Origin: Agrocybe praecox
Taxonomy: Eukaryota > Basidiomycota > Agaricomycetes > Agaricales > Agrocybaceae
Direction: 5' to 3'
Assembly: GCA_964017145.1 (NCBI GenBank)
Contig: OZ024846.1
Coordinates: 1,736,001 to 1,800,000, forward strand
Length of the DNA stretch: 64,000 bases
Position numbers and translations under genes: made by a program
Shown: positions 11,483-23,994 of the stretch, piece by piece
How positions within the stretch are numbered: the first letter of the stretch is position 1
Layout: each line of letters begins with the position of its first letter
The notes under the pieces: generated by a model
Seen by the model: only the letters and a program-made list of their open reading frames with translations
The model's database searches: none
What the model was told of the DNA's origin: nothing

Positions 11483-12505
11483 CTAAAGAAGGGTGGCCCC
11501 CAAGAGACCGAGCGCTCCAGCAACGACATATCCGCCAACAGAGTACTTGGTTTGAGCACCAGAAGCACTAGCAGAGGTGCCAGTGGTGGCGGCTGCCCCG
11601 GAAGCACCCGAAGTACTTGCAGCCTTCGATCCAGACTGAGTAGCTTGAGCTCCGATGGTGCTAGAACGCCTGATAGGATAAAGGTCAGGAATGTGAAGGC
11701 AATTACAGGATAGTAATCGTACGTGATAACAGCCGCAGAAGACGCAGCAGCACTGGCCGCGTGACTAGCGCTGCTAGATACACCAGCCGCCGACGAGGCG
11801 GCATCGGCTGCCTTGGCAGTGGGACTGGCAGAGCTCTGCGACGCACTCATGCAACTAGAGACAAAAGGTTCAAGGATGATAATGTATTAGCGTAAATACG
11901 AACACACCTCGAGTCGGAGCCTGCTTGGATGGTGACCATATCGGTGTACGCGGTGGCACCAGTGCTATCTTTGAGAGCAAATGTTCTATAAGGGAGGGTT
12001 ATTTAGATTATTCGACGACAACGACGTTGAATAACATACACAGAAGTGCCTCCCGCAATATCCACCATCCAAGTCACGCTGGTGCCAGATTGTGTGGGGA
12101 ATGTTTTGAGCTATATCCCAGATAGTAGCATAAGATACTAAATCCGGTAGCCGGATTTGATGGCGACTTACAGGTGCAGCAGCCGCTTGCCCGCCTTTGA
12201 AGATATGTTAGAATATTTCACAACGGCGAATTGGAGACTGCGTACCGGGTATGATAGTAAGATAGTATGGGGCGGTTCCGTCAGACCATGAAAGCAACTG
12301 GGGTTCTAGCATGCATTATTAGTATAGAGCGGGTAGGCGTATAAGACGACATACGACATTGGACAACACTGGTACTAAAGAGAGAGAAAAATCTCAGTGG
12401 AGAAATAGTAATAAACCGGGGGAGAGCTTACGGGGTGTTGATTGTCATGGACAAGATGCGAGGAATGAAGGAGACGATGGCAGCGGTCGTGGCGAAGTAC
12501 TTCAT
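11483..12505 (-). CDS. Kre9/Knh1-like secreted serine/alanine-rich GPI-type wall protein
   Basis: Starts with a secretory signal peptide (MKYFATTAAIVSFIPRILS). The Kre9/Knh1 N-terminal Ig-like fold follows: MTINTPTSVVQCQPQLLSW, SDGTAPYYLTIIPGGQ, SGTSVTWMVDIAGGTSVTF, LKDSTGATAYTDMVTIQAG. Then comes a long Ser/Ala/Thr-rich region suited to O-mannosylation. The C-terminal hydrophobic segment YVVAGALGLLGATLL ends at the stop and, with the preceding small residues, fits a GPI-attachment signal. The first exon is 12432-12505, and short exons follow. The first exon ends in phase 2, which restores the frame reading VVQCQP. Proteins of this type are abundant in basidiomycete walls; Kre9 itself takes part in beta-1,6-glucan synthesis, but that role is not shown here. 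A TATATAT element lies about 106 bp upstream. Confidence 0.82.
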
Positions 12506-12610
12506 GGTGAGATCGTGAAAGGCGGGCTAGTGCTAAAGGGGCTAGAAGATTGTGAGAGAGGAAGAAAGAAAGAAAGATGTTGGGGAAAAGAAATAGAAAA
12601 GAGGGTTGGA

Positions 12611-12617
12611 ATATATA
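12611..12617 (-). promoter_or_regulatory. TATA element upstream of Kre9-like gene
   Basis: TATATAT on the reverse strand, about 106 bp before the ATG at 12505. Consistent with a core promoter for a strongly expressed wall-protein gene; the assignment rests on sequence and spacing only. Confidence 0.4.
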
Positions 12618-12802
12618 GGCCTTTCGGATGTCAGCCACTTTCTTTCAATGTCCGCCGCATCCGCGATCGAGCGAGGGTGAGGATGCTATAATTAAACCGT
12701 TCAAGCAAGGTAATAAAATTTTCGCAAAGCTATCTAGACGTTACTAGGCTGCCCGCCAGATCATTGTAGTAGGGTAGATCGTTCAGCCTCCCCATGGCTG
12801 AC

Positions 12803-15800
12803 TCATAACCCGATCCAACTGCTGCGACCGCCCGCATTATGCAAGCTCGTGTGTCCAATCTTGACCGTCTCGTATTCCCCGCCCGCGTTCTCGTGTACAG
12901 AAAGTCTATTGACATCCAAATAGCTCAGCTCTTTCGAGTCAACTAGTGGACTGGCCATCGATGACCACGACGAGCTGCTAGAATAACTTGAACTTAGGCT
13001 TTGACCCGTAAGCTCTTCGCTGCCGCTAGCCCGACTTGGGATGGTGATGAATGATTCGGCGTGCCACTCGTACCACACCTGTCGATCACTCGTAAGGCGC
13101 CATATGGAAACCTGCAGTTCAGAGTTACTCGGAAGGTAAAGCGGTTCCTAAGGTTCATTAGGTCATGACTGCGCAATGTAGTATGGCATAGAACTCACCT
13201 TGAATGGAAAGAAAAGAGGAAACCAGCTTAACATGTCTTTTGATATTTGATTTTTTCGGTGTGGGTGTATGCTGAGTCCTATATTTCCGTACAACACCTA
13301 TGAGCGTATGTCAGAAATTTATCTTGGATATTTGCGCGTAAAACTTGCAGCTTCAAAGTACCCCGCAAGTCCGCTATGTAATAATGACGTCAGACAATAC
13401 CCAACGTCAAGTTTAGCGACCAGAACTTACTGAAGAATGCCGGCATGGGGAATATAGAAGCGAAGCTTCGCTGAACGAGCATTATGACTGTTTGTAAAAG
13501 GGAGACCTAAATTGATAGTCAATATACGACACTAAAATGAATGCAAAACGATCATCGTACCCTGGGCATTCAATAGCGCATCTCGCCTGGGGTGCTCAAA
13601 CTCCCAACACTCTTGTATTTGGGGCCCACATCGACCATCAGCTGAGGCTTTAGTACCGCTCAAGATGTTGACCGCCTGGAACATAACTACATATGGTGTT
13701 TCCATGCTCTTTTCGTTTTTAGTTGATCGGGCTTCGTTATACAACTTGGACGAAGATAGGGGCGCAAGATGGGCGGTATAAGATGACGGTATGGAGATAC
13801 CAGTCGCTAAAAAAAAAATAACGTAAGAAAGTTTAGTTAACTCCTCACGACCACATTCATTCAGAAGACAGGACTCACGTTTTAAGAAGCGCGCCGCACC
13901 GTCTAAACACTCTGGACTGAGCTCGTTGTCTCCGAACGACCCTAGAAGTTCGCTGACAAGAACATCGGCCTTTTCTGGTACGTCGACCAGGCGCATATCA
14001 CCGAAGACCAGATGAAAGGCTTCATTGTTCCATTCCCTGGCATGTCTCTCCTGGAGTCTATCCTTCGGCTTCGTTAGTTGATACAACGTATTTTAGAAGA
14101 CCGGCCGTACGTGACGAGAGCATTGGGATTTTTTTCAACAGCTATAACCGTGGCTCGTCGCCGTGCCCTGTCCAACGCCTTGAAGCATCGGGCAACCAAA
14201 GGCCCTCTACCTGCTCCTGCGACGCATACGACACTGCCAGATCGTTAGAATTGAATGTTTTGGTATGTATGAATATATGCGCACAGTTTCTCGTCTTTCG
14301 GGTGGTCCAAGAAAGCTCTGTACATGGCCTTAATATAACATGAGTTAAAAATCAAAACTATGTTGAAACAGACTTCGCCACCTCTTCGTATTGCATATAC
14401 TTGATGGGGTCTTGTTCAAAAGTCTGATATGTTATACTCGGTAAATTGTCCATCAATGGCTATATTTTTAAAGAAAAAGATATCAGCAATGGATTGCACA
14501 TCTGATAATCCACATGCTCACTTGCAACGGGGCCTGGAGATAATCTTGATATCCCTGAGCAAAATTCTCGACTGTCCCCGGTTTGTTGGAATTAATCACA
14601 GCAGTACTCGTCCTTTCGAGGTGGCGAACGTATTGTGAATATGCCACTTCCCCTCCACACGAATGCTGGCCTTCACCAACACCTGCAAGGACGATCGTCG
14701 GACGGTGCTAATGTGCGTAATTAATTGCAAATTTTCAATATCACCCGGAGAAAGAACTTGCTATCATACTGTCTCGGATAAACTGTTGCGTTGGCTTGGG
14801 CAAGACGGGATACCCTTTCGCGTTTGCAATAAACGTGGTGGAGGGCAGGTAAATATGCCGCACAGATTCAGCAGCCCACTTGCTGAGGACACCTAAAGTA
14901 GTGGGCAATGCAGGGGACAGATCCAACGCTAATAAATCAGCATAAGACGGAAGGAGTTAGTCAAGCTTTGCTTTTGGAGTATCAAAAGCACAGTACTCAA
15001 TGTCAACTTGGGGTTGTAATCGCACATGGACCTTATGAGATCCCACATTTCCCAGGTGGCATTCACGGATCCTCCTGAGAACGATGTTGAGCCTTCGCTC
15101 TCCGATATAATCAGCGAAGGGGTTGCATTTGGTGAACCTATGGATGAAGCTCTGGACGTGGTGGCTGAAGGGCTGTGATGGAATGCAGATGGATTGTAAA
15201 TGGGCAATCTTATCGATAGATAAATATACGGGAATTTATTGAGACATGAGTTGACGATCCGGGCGTACGAGGCCACATGGTCGCGGTTGCGCGGGGCAGG
15301 AAGAATAGCTGTATGTACATTGAGATAGGCTGCATATGCTAACTCTTGTTTTAACGCCTGTTCAAATTCTTCTGATTCAGCAAAAGGAGATCCAAATAGA
15401 CTTTCACTCACGATTTCTGCGTCATGGCGAACCCAATCGTCTGCGGCATCAAGTTCTAGCCAATCGGACACCATGGCAATGATCCCTTCCGCTTCATCTA
15501 CAATAGAAAAGGTTCAAGCATTGAGAAGAATTGTGGCAGAGGGAGGTTTGCGATACATACCCAAACGTGTTATGCTCACTTCTCCACGTTCGAAAGCGGG
15601 ATTCAATCTCCATTTCTCTGCAATCCTGGCGGCCGATTCTTTATCTTCTTCGCTACTCTCCGACGGAAGAAGGCACATTTTTGACCACCTTTCTTTCCAT
15701 TTCTCGGTCGTTAAAGGGATGCATAGTATCTGGTAGTTCTTTTGCTTGGACTCTCCAATAAGCTTGAGCACTGGACTTTCATGCTGCTTCGAATCAGAGG

Positions 15801-15900
15801 ACTCGGCGAGAGATCTTGCTGCTTTAGAGATGTCGTCAAGTGTAACGTATGTGGAAAGAGTTGCTTGTTTATCCCAACGAGCTTCTGCATTGTACTCCAT
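12803..15900 (-). CDS. protein arginine N-methyltransferase 5 (PRMT5/Skb1/Hsl7 family)
   Basis: Type II arginine methyltransferase making symmetric dimethylarginine on Sm proteins and histones; also linked to cell-cycle control. The N-terminal TIM-barrel region includes ILCIPLTTEKWKERW and AYLNVHTAILPAPRN. The SAM-binding motif I is VVCVAGAGRGPLVARC (14140-14240 region), followed by TVIAVEKNPNALV. The double-Glu catalytic loop reads SELLGSFGDNELSPECLDGA. The barrel C-terminus ends in VWYEWHAE and the family-typical GGRSSWIGL before the stop. An insert of Ser residues (SSSYSSSSSWSSM) precedes the end, as in other fungal members. Many small exons. The start at 15900 was chosen for its GCCATGG context; an in-frame ATG at 15948 is the alternative. 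Downstream of and co-oriented with the ankyrin gene. Confidence 0.93.
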
Positions 15901-16345
15901 GGCGTAAAATTGATAGAATGCAGGGCTGAAGATGGAAGAAAGGCACACCAGTGATTGCGATCAATCCAAAAATCACGTCGTGGGTGCAGTTGTTTGTTCG
16001 GAACAAACAACGCGTCAATTAACTACGCGTATGTCCCGTGTCTTCAATCTCCACTGTGAGTCTGTGAAGAAGTTGTTTGTGTTCTATCTACCGATATAAT
16101 GCCGAATTAAATGAATTATGTACTCCCGGAGAAAAAACGTACGCATGCCAGATTTCCACCGACCGCGTCTATTTGTGTGTCGTGAAGCTTATATGAATAG
16201 CACAGATGTCGATGTCGATGCTACCCTGATCGACCGCAAATGCCCTGCTGATCACGATCAAATCATCGAGGACTTCTGATCATGATCATACTTAGATCGG
16301 GATTGGTTTATATATCATTATCATACATATTGACGTCAATATTCT
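15901..16345. promoter_or_regulatory. 445 bp upstream region of PRMT5
   Basis: Between the ankyrin gene stop and the PRMT5 start. Contains a GATC-rich patch (16225-16300) with the perfect palindrome TGATCATGATCA at 16278-16289 and a GATGTC/GATGTCGATG mini-repeat near 16206. No known binding site is assigned. Confidence 0.35.
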
Positions 16346-17262
16346 CTATTCATCCGTTCGGGATCTCTTCGAAGGCGCATTATCGACATCTCTTCTGCTC
16401 TCGTCACCGTCGACGGACATTTCGAATCCAGTCGCTACGCCTTCCAAAACTGTTCTGCTAACGAGCTGTCGTAAATCTTCCTCAGGATCACGGCCCTCGG
16501 CTTCGGCCCGTTGCATAATTTCTTGGACAGATGTCATCAACGCCGATGTGAGTTGTTCAGAAGCAGCATTTTGTGAGTGTTGCGAAGGTGACGGTGCGGG
16601 TTGGGCCAGAGGAAGGCTGGAAGGATCCAAAGTAGATCGCAGATAGTCCGCGATCTGAGGAAAATCTTCCGTCAGGTGGTCTATTACCTATGGAACCATC
16701 AATAAACCAAGCAATAGGCTGACAAGGTAAAACACTCACCGAAACGCCCTCCAGGTTCTGACGAGCGACGATCGCACTGTGTTCTACGAGGAAGCGAGCA
16801 GTGTCGATGTTTTCGACGGTGTACAGCGGAGTGTCACCGTCGCTGTCAGTGATATTAACATCACCACCTATATGAAACGGAGTTTGTGGTGATTCTGGGA
16901 AAATAAAAGAAGGGAAGACCTTTCGAAATCAAATACTGCAAGACATGTATGTGACCGTACGAAGCGGCTGCATGCCTTTTTCGGTGTGAGACAAGGGAAC
17001 ATGAGGAAGAGAGAACGATGTATACATTGGTGTGTAGGTGTAGGGATCTGGCATGTTTGGAGAGAGAGCTAAATGGAGATTTTGATTATCGATCTAACGA
17101 GCATACTCCGGGGGAAGGAGGAAAACTTGCATTGTTGCTCTATGAGCACCTGGATTTGGATCGATGGGTTGTTGAGAACATAAGAGGAAAATGACTGACT
17201 GTGAGTCTATCGAGGTCGCCATCGCCTGCAGCGACCCAAATGTTTTTCTGTTCCTTGGTCAT
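16346..17262 (-). CDS. ankyrin-repeat protein (Yar1-like in size and layout)
   Basis: Small protein opening MTKEQKNIWVAAGDGDLDRL, an N-terminal ankyrin half. Then come HAAASYGHIHVLQYLISKGG and DVNITDSDGDTPLYTVENI-DTARFLVEHSA, each with ankyrin consensus positions. The C-terminal half is non-repeat: an IDHLTEDFPQIADYLRS linker, a Pro/Ser/Gln patch, a helical segment (LTSALMTSVQEIMQRAEAEG), and an acidic then basic tail ending KRSRTDE. About four introns. Yar1, a chaperone of ribosomal protein S3, has a similar short ankyrin core plus tail, but this identity is only a suggestion. Head-to-head with the PAS/GATA gene, 154 bp apart. Confidence 0.75.
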
Positions 17263-17416
17263 GGAAGTGGGATGAAAAAGAAACCTGATTTGGAATTAAT
17301 TATGCTAAATATTTGTTGTAAGACTGATCTGAGTTAAGAGCGGAGGTGGATGACTCTAATTTGTCTCACCGACGAAAATCAATTCCCTGGCGATCTCTTT
17401 CCTTTCCCCATCAACC
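17263..17416. promoter_or_regulatory. 154 bp divergent promoter between ankyrin and PAS/GATA genes
   Basis: Only 154 bp separate the two opposing start codons, so both promoters and 5' UTRs share this space. CT-rich sequence precedes the forward ATG. No GATA cluster was noticed. Confidence 0.5.
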
Positions 17417-19839
17417 ATGAGTTATCTATTCGACACAAGAGTTCCGCCCCGCTCATTCCCCTATCCTCCTCCCCATGTACACTATTCCCTCTTGCCAAAA
17501 GTCGGTCAGACACGCTGTTGTCAGTCTTTTTGCACGATCATCTCTCGATCGTATATTCACCCCTTCTTTCTGCAGATTGGGCCATGCTCTCTTCAGACCT
17601 ACAGTTCATATATCTTGACCCCGTTCTCGCAAGTCATTTGGAAGAACAGGCTGACTTGCTTGTCGGAAAGTCTCTCTTGTCTTTCGTCCATCCCGACGAG
17701 CAAGCATCCGCAAAAGTGGATCTAGGAGGCGTGTTGGAGAGCAGAACTCTTCATGGTTCGGTTACCCGGTACGCGTCTTTCCCTCTTCTAGGGCGTTCTT
17801 TTTCCTAATTCGCGCCTTGTAGCGTTCGTTTTTCGCGTCTTTCCAAAGTTCGTAGGCAGCTCGGATACGAGGGTCCTCCTCCGGATTGGTCAGAGGCCGA
17901 TAAAATATCGTTTGACAAGGATTATATGGCTGTTGATATAGTAATCAACTGGGCCGCCGAGGGCCTTGTGCTATGCTTCATACATGCGACCGTTGATCTT
18001 ACACCAAGTGATAATGACGAAAGTCAGAAGACAGATTGGACCAATTGGTGCGGTACACCCTTCATGCCCCTGGAACAAATTCAATTGCTCTACCGTCGTC
18101 TTCTCGCCTGCATCCCTCAGACAGGTTCAATGTCAAGGGTCTTCCAAATCCTTTCAAACCAACGCGACAAGTCTTTACTAATGAGTTGGCCTCCTGACTC
18201 TTCTCAAGGACCCACAAGCAGAGATTTTGCAAAACTCGTGGAGAATGTCCAAATAGGGGACGGTGTTCCCGGTGGAAACGATGCTAAAACGAGTTGCACA
18301 CGCAGATACAAGGCATTGCAGGACATGCCACCCGTCTTTGGGGGTGAGGTAGAGAGCATATTTATACCACATGGTAAGTGTTCGGAGTCTTCTTAATTTA
18401 CCATACCTCGGTATAAACTAGTCTGGTACCGGATTCTTACAGGGAGTATAATATTTGCCTGCCACAAGGTGAACTCGACCCCTCGGAGCAGTAGCGCAAA
18501 TTCTACTACCCCTATGCAGCAAGTAGACTATGCCTCGGCGGCGTATCCCGCCCAACAGAACCCCCAGGCATATTACGAGCACAATGACTCATATGCTTTA
18601 CCGCCTCTGACGTCTCAGAGCCCAGCATATAGCAATAATTTTATTCCACAACAAGGACCAGGCGTCCAGCCACCGTACTCTCCACAGAGATGGGCATCAG
18701 GTACCTTACCATCTCTCACTGTCTTCTCTCGATGATTGCTTATTGCGCATATATAACTTTTCTCGCAGCCAACTTAAGATCAGGGCCCTATTCCAGTGGT
18801 TCACCCACACAAGCAACCCAATCCTGGCCGTCAGGTCCCGCTTCTGCTCCTTATAGCGACTCAACAGCTTCGCAATCTTTTAATCGGCCACTCTCTCCAA
18901 GTTATAACTATTCGCCTACAACTGGCGCTGGCAGTAGTGTTGCTGCGTCACCTACTTCTGATGTTGTTCCACCTCCCAGGCGGCGTATTAGTCCAGGTTC
19001 GACCCGGGATCATGCTGCTACGGCACGTTCCAATGGAAACCGTCCCACCGGCGTTCAAAAATGCTCTAGCTGTAAAGCCACTTCAAGTCCAGAGTGGCGA
19101 AAAGGTCCCAGCGGCAAGAAAGAACTTTGCAATGCGTATGTAATTTTTTCGCAGTTAATTTCTTGCGCATCCCTGTTCAAATTTGGCTTATTCTAGATGT
19201 GGGTTGCGTTATGCTCGCTCCCGCGCCAAGAAAGAGGGTCCAACTCAGAATCAGCAGCGCCGGCGCAAAGAAAAGGGGCAACCTACCAAAAAAGAGTCCC
19301 CCAGTCCTTCAACCGCCGTCCCTCCGTACCCGGCAATCCGTCGTAATTACGCGGACAGTTCTTTCTCTGTATCATCTGCGGGTTCAGCTTCAGGTAGCGA
19401 GGTTTATCCTCACACATCCCATCATGTGCTAGATACAGCCACACCTTCTCCTCCCCCGACATCAAATGTGAATTTTGTTCACTATGCCCCCGGAGGCGCA
19501 GAAAATCGCAATACCTATACTGGTCCGGGTGGCAATTTCTATTCCGTTCCCTCCCCACTTTCAAATCCCCATGTCTTGCAACATCAACAGCCGCCGCCAC
19601 AACACATTAATACCAACCAACTCCCACCCTTGGGCCAGTTATCGTCTTATGCCGGTCGATTATCTCCCATGATGCCTTCCGCGTCTTCCTTGTCTCATTC
19701 ATCATTGGCTTCGAGTCTGACTCCAGCCTCTTACGAGCGTGAGAGGGAACGGGATCGCGAATTCCGTGAATTGCCACCGACTCCCTTGTCTGCTGAACCT
19801 CGACTTGCCAGTAGAAGATCGATTTTGACACAACAGTAA
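17417..19839 (+). CDS. white-collar-2-like PAS plus GATA zinc-finger transcription factor
   Basis: Exons: 17417 to about 17500, then to 17768, 17823-18373, 18443-18700, 18769-19135 and 19197-19839. An N-terminal PAS domain starts around DLQFIYLDPVLASHLEEQ with LLSFVHPDEQASAKVDL, and its later strand is GSIIFACHKV. A Pro/Ser/Gln-rich linker follows. The single GATA finger is C-X2-C-X18-C-X2-C (CSSCKATSSPEWRKGPSG... ending LCNACGLRYARSR) and is split by an intron inside the second Cys pair. The 18-residue loop and the order PAS then GATA match WC-2, the DNA-binding partner of the blue-light receptor WC-1; no FAD-binding LOV signature (GRNCRFLQ type) is seen. The tail is basic then Ser/Pro-rich. 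Light-response function is inferred from family. The first splice donor (GTCAGA) is weak. Confidence 0.85.
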
Positions 19840-20399
19840 TATCCATTATGGAATTAATACTCTGGCTTACGATTGACGTTTTACCCTCAACACCTCCACC
19901 AACTCAATTTTTTGTAACCAACAAACACTTCAACACTCAATCATGCATAAATATGTATTCACTTCTCACGATGGCTTATTTTATTTCTCCTGTCTGCGAT
20001 TCGTTTCTTTTTCTGCCACTCCTTATGTGTGTAACCCTTTTATCGATCATTGTTTCACAAGATCACCAGCTGTTGTTGTGACACCTCATCATCATCCCCG
20101 CCTTTGGTTCGAGATGGACGATACATTAATACTTTATATTCATTGACTCCTCTGCATAGTAGTAGTAACGCGTCGCGCTAAATCCCCCATTTTTGTATCC
20201 AACATTTGATTTGTATTCCAGACAACTTTACAATAGGTAACATAGGTATAAAATATTTTTGTAGCCTTCCGAGTCGTTGCAGGTGTGATGTCATTTAGTT
20301 AGGGGCTGCACAGCCACTGCCCAGTGACCGAGTCATAGATTGAACTTCGTGATTCGTGAACGCGTTACACCTTTCATTTCATTTCGTTCAAAACACACC
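19840..20399. other. 560 bp tandem intergenic region
   Basis: Holds the 3' flank of the PAS/GATA gene and the promoter of the Sds22-like gene. No recognisable gene or repeat. Confidence 0.45.
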
Positions 20400-21988
20400 A
20401 TGTCTACCGATACCACTGCACCAGTGACTGACGAGGTTATACAACAGGAGAAAAAATCCAAGTATGTGGTCCTCCCGATCCCGTTCTATTTTATCTAAAT
20501 GATCCCCCCAAATTTGCCACTTTCAAATATGAAGATCAAAAGCTAGGGTAGAACTCCCTGTTGCTCACACTGAGGACACAGATGACGAAGGACCAGAAGA
20601 TGGAGATGAAGAAGAAACTGACGATGGAGACTTCCTTGGCGATTTTCCTGATGAGACAGATGTACGGTTGCTTTCCTTTGACCTATCCTTCCAGCCCCTT
20701 CTCGTGAATCCTGTATGGCCTACATGCTCACAGCTGCGATTTACTACTAGGAACTGGAGCTCATTCATTCTCGTATTGGATCTTTGACTGGTCTGAGGCT
20801 CGCTCGATTTGCGCCGTACTTAAAGAAGTTATGCCTCAGGCAGAATTTCATCTCTTTTCTCGATCCAGAGACATTCCATCAACTAACAAAGCTGGAGGAA
20901 TTGGATTTATACGACAATAAAGTCAAGACACTCGGGGAATCGTTGGATAAACTTACACAACTGAGGTGTGTATCGTTAATTTATACTCTTCGCAAATATA
21001 ATAAGCCCGAAAATTGGCCGTAGCACTCTAGACCTCTCGTTCAATCTTCTACGATCTGTTCCAGATAGGCTCGACTATTTGACTTCATTGGAGACGATCT
21101 ATTTTGTCCAAAATAAAATCAGCAAGATTACGGGCTTGGGGTCATCTGCAAAACTAAGAAGCTTGGAGTTGGGAGGGAACAAACTACGCGTGAGTCGTTA
21201 ATCTCGTTTTTGTCCCAAGTCGGTTTGCCTGAATTTTCCGCAGAAAATGGAGAACCTGGATAGCCTTGTCAACCTCGAGGAGCTGTGGTTAGGAAAGAAC
21301 AAAATTACTAAACTTGAAGTACGTCGTCGCGTAATTCCAATCTTACATGCTCTTTACATCAAATCGAACAGGGGTTGCAAAACTTGAAGAAGCTTAAGAT
21401 TCTGTCAATCCAATCCAATAGGATTACAAAACTTGAAGGACTTGAAGAACTGAAAGATCTAAACCAACTTTACATCAGTCACAATGGCATTGAGAAGATA
21501 GAGGGATTAGAGAATAATGTATGAGGATATGCTTTCTTTTTCCTCAACGAGGCACTCATTCAAACTAACGCATTTCAATAGCTAGAGCTGTCTACACTGG
21601 ACGTGGGATGCAATTTCATTTCTCGAATTGAGAATTTATCGCATCTGAAGAAATTGGAAGAGCTTTGGGTACTATATTATTATCATTTTCATCTTCAAAG
21701 GCGTGCTAATCATTGAACGATTTTCGTTGCCAGATGAGCGGAAATAAAGTCCCCGACCTGTCCGATATTGAATCTGAGCTCAAGTCAATCGACACCCTTG
21801 AAACGCTATATCTCGAAGCAAATCCATGCCAGACAAACGATATGACTGGGTACAGAAGAAAGATCCAACTTGCCCTCCCACAACTAAAGCAAATCGACGC
21901 AACGTAAGTCTTTTTTTTGTGTGTGTAATGTTATTTTTCGAGACGTTGAAACATCCCCTGTAGATATACGCGGGCAGCCGCTATCTAA
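20400..21988 (+). CDS. protein phosphatase 1 regulatory subunit Sds22-like LRR protein
   Basis: Begins MSTDTTAPVTDEV, followed by an acidic Glu/Asp-rich region, then a run of 22-residue SDS22-type leucine-rich repeats. Examples are YLKKLCLRQNFISFLDP, LEELDLYDNKVKTL, LETIYFVQNKISKITGL, LEELWLGKNKITKLEGL, LKILSIQSNRITKLEGL and LNQLYISHNGIEKIEGL. It ends with an LRR cap (LETLYLEANPCQTND...YRRKIQLALPQLKQIDAT) and a short tail YTRAAAI. The last exon starts at 21964. Sds22 binds the PP1 catalytic subunit and controls its assembly and nuclear function during mitosis. Repeat spacing, the acidic head and the cap all agree with the family. Each exon tends to hold one or two repeats. Confidence 0.93.
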
Positions 21989-22377
21989 TTATTTCAGACA
22001 TATGCGCCGGTTGTCTTAATTGTTAAATCTTTGCTAACTTTTGAACTTCGATTTCTAGTAATACTGTACCTTAAGTTCAATTCGTTCGGGGCTGTTGTAA
22101 CTTATAAGCTATAACCAATTGGGCACACTTTTGCACCGTTCGATCTTGTTGTGATGTTGGACGACCCAGGTTTGCGTCCAACTCTATATAAATCGGTCTG
22201 ATTCGGCGGATGCTTGAGCGTTAAAGCTAAAGATGGACTATCACATGACCATAAGTGGAAAGCGTTTATACCGGCCCGCCCTTTGCCCGCCCTTTAGTTC
22301 TCACTTTAAGCGTGTATCGACTGCTGCCATCCTACCTTGGACTATACCCATCTTGCTTACTACAAATCTGAAATTGT
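21989..22377. promoter_or_regulatory. 389 bp region with TATA element upstream of CCDC174-like gene
   Basis: Between two tandem genes. TATATAAA at 22185-22192 lies about 190 bp before the next ATG and is the only clear core-promoter candidate. Confidence 0.4.
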
Positions 22378-23933
22378 ATGTCTCACGTTACCAAGTCAAA
22401 AGCCAAGGGCATCAGTGCCAGTTCTTTCTTCGACCTCAAGGCCGAACTCTCGAAGAAAGAAACAGAATTTGCTAAGGCCAAAGCGTCTGGATCTAGTACT
22501 TCAATCGTTGGAGGCGTAAAGCGGCCTGATAAAGTGAGTATCCACATTTCTACCGCATTCTTACTTCTGATGAACAACAAATCCTTGACAGAAACCCACC
22601 GTATGGGCTCGTCAAAATAAGGGAGTCAAGTCCAGAGCTTCTAGAGACATAGAATTGGAGGAGGTCTCTAAACCCACCATAGACTCTGCGCGAGCAGCCC
22701 TGGAGAGAAAAGCAAAGGTATACGAGAAGCTGAGGAAAGGGAAGACAGGGGGTTTGAATGACGCTCAGTATGATGCGCTGCTGGTTGATGTATGCTTCAA
22801 TCCTTCCTGCTTTGGTGGCTTTTTTTTTTGACCCGGTACTCCAGTTTGACTCCAGCAATGCCACGTCAAAATACTATCAAGAAGACAGTGAGGATGAAGA
22901 TGAGAGTCTAAATGTGCCTACAAAACCAACAGATGTACGTTGATTTGTCAAACTTCAGTTCTTCAAGTTAACCGTCATTCGCATAGGATGATCCTCTGGT
23001 GGAATACGAAGACGAATTTGGTAGAATACGAACAGCTAAACGCTCAGAAGTACCTCGTAACCTGGTAATGAATCGTGAAAATGAAGTAGACGAAGACGAG
23101 TAAGTATATCAATCACGTTGCCGAGCCTCTATATTTATTTGACTGTTATCGTCCGTAGGGATATCATCATTCGTGAGTTCATTATACTGGGCAAGAATCT
23201 TTTGGCTGATGGTATATGAACAGGAAACCCGGTTAACCACTTCCCTACATATCAACCCTCGGAAGAGCGTATGGCAGAAATTGAGAAAAAATACGCGGAG
23301 GAGAACAATCCTCTTGGAGTACATTATGATGCATCCAAGGAAGTCCGCGCCAAAGGAGCGGGCTTTTATCAATTCTCAGGAGATGAAGAGACGAGAAAGG
23401 CTCAAATGCAAGAATTGAAGGCGTCCAGGGAAGAAACCGAACGAGTTCGGCAAGAATTGGGCGCAGAAGATGTTAAATTTGGAGAAATAGAGGGTATGCG
23501 AGCAGTAGAGACAACCGAAGGGTCAACCGCCGTCCCTTCAACAAGCCGAGCCATGGAAAAGAGAAAACGTGAAATAGAGGAGAGACGGCGTCTGCTGGAG
23601 TTGAAAAGGAGGAAAACGACTGCTGACAGCATGTCCAGTAACCTTGCTAAGCCTGACGACCATACTGGCACCACATTACCTCCCATAGCAGATCAAGGCG
23701 CATCTCACCCCGCGATAGTCCCAATCATCAGCTCTTTTCAAGAAGGTCATGGTGGCAAGGCAAAGGAGAGCAGTACGAAGTCCTTCAAAGATCCTTTTGC
23801 TGCATTGGAAGTGCAGGCAACTACGTCATCTTCTACCAAAGGAAAAAGCAAAAAATTACCAGAAGTTAAGGATGCCGACTCTTTTTTGGCTTCTTTAGAA
23901 AAAGAATTCTTTGCGGCGCGCGTAAAAAAATAA
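22378..23933 (+). CDS. CCDC174-like (DUF4078) nuclear protein
   Basis: Starts MSHVTKSKAKGISASSFFDL. The N-terminus carries KPTVWARQNKGVKSRASRD and a lysine-rich helix (ALERKAKVYEKLRKGKTGG). Acidic blocks follow (EDSEDEDESL, ENEVDEDED) and the conserved DPLVEYEDEFGRIRTAKRSEV. The hallmark block is GAGFYQFSGDEETRKAQM, followed by a long coiled coil of charged residues with a KRKREIEERRRLLELKRRK stretch that could act as a nuclear localisation signal. The C-terminus ends FLASLEKEFFAARVKK. These features match the CCDC174 family, which in animals associates with exon-junction-complex factors. The role here is inferred. Five introns by frame. Convergent with the hydrolase gene; stop codons only 61 bp apart. 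Confidence 0.85.
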
Positions 23934-23994
23934 TTGCCATGTTAGTAATTTTGCCTCTTTTTTGTACAGTTAAACTGATGTATTAGCAGTCTCA

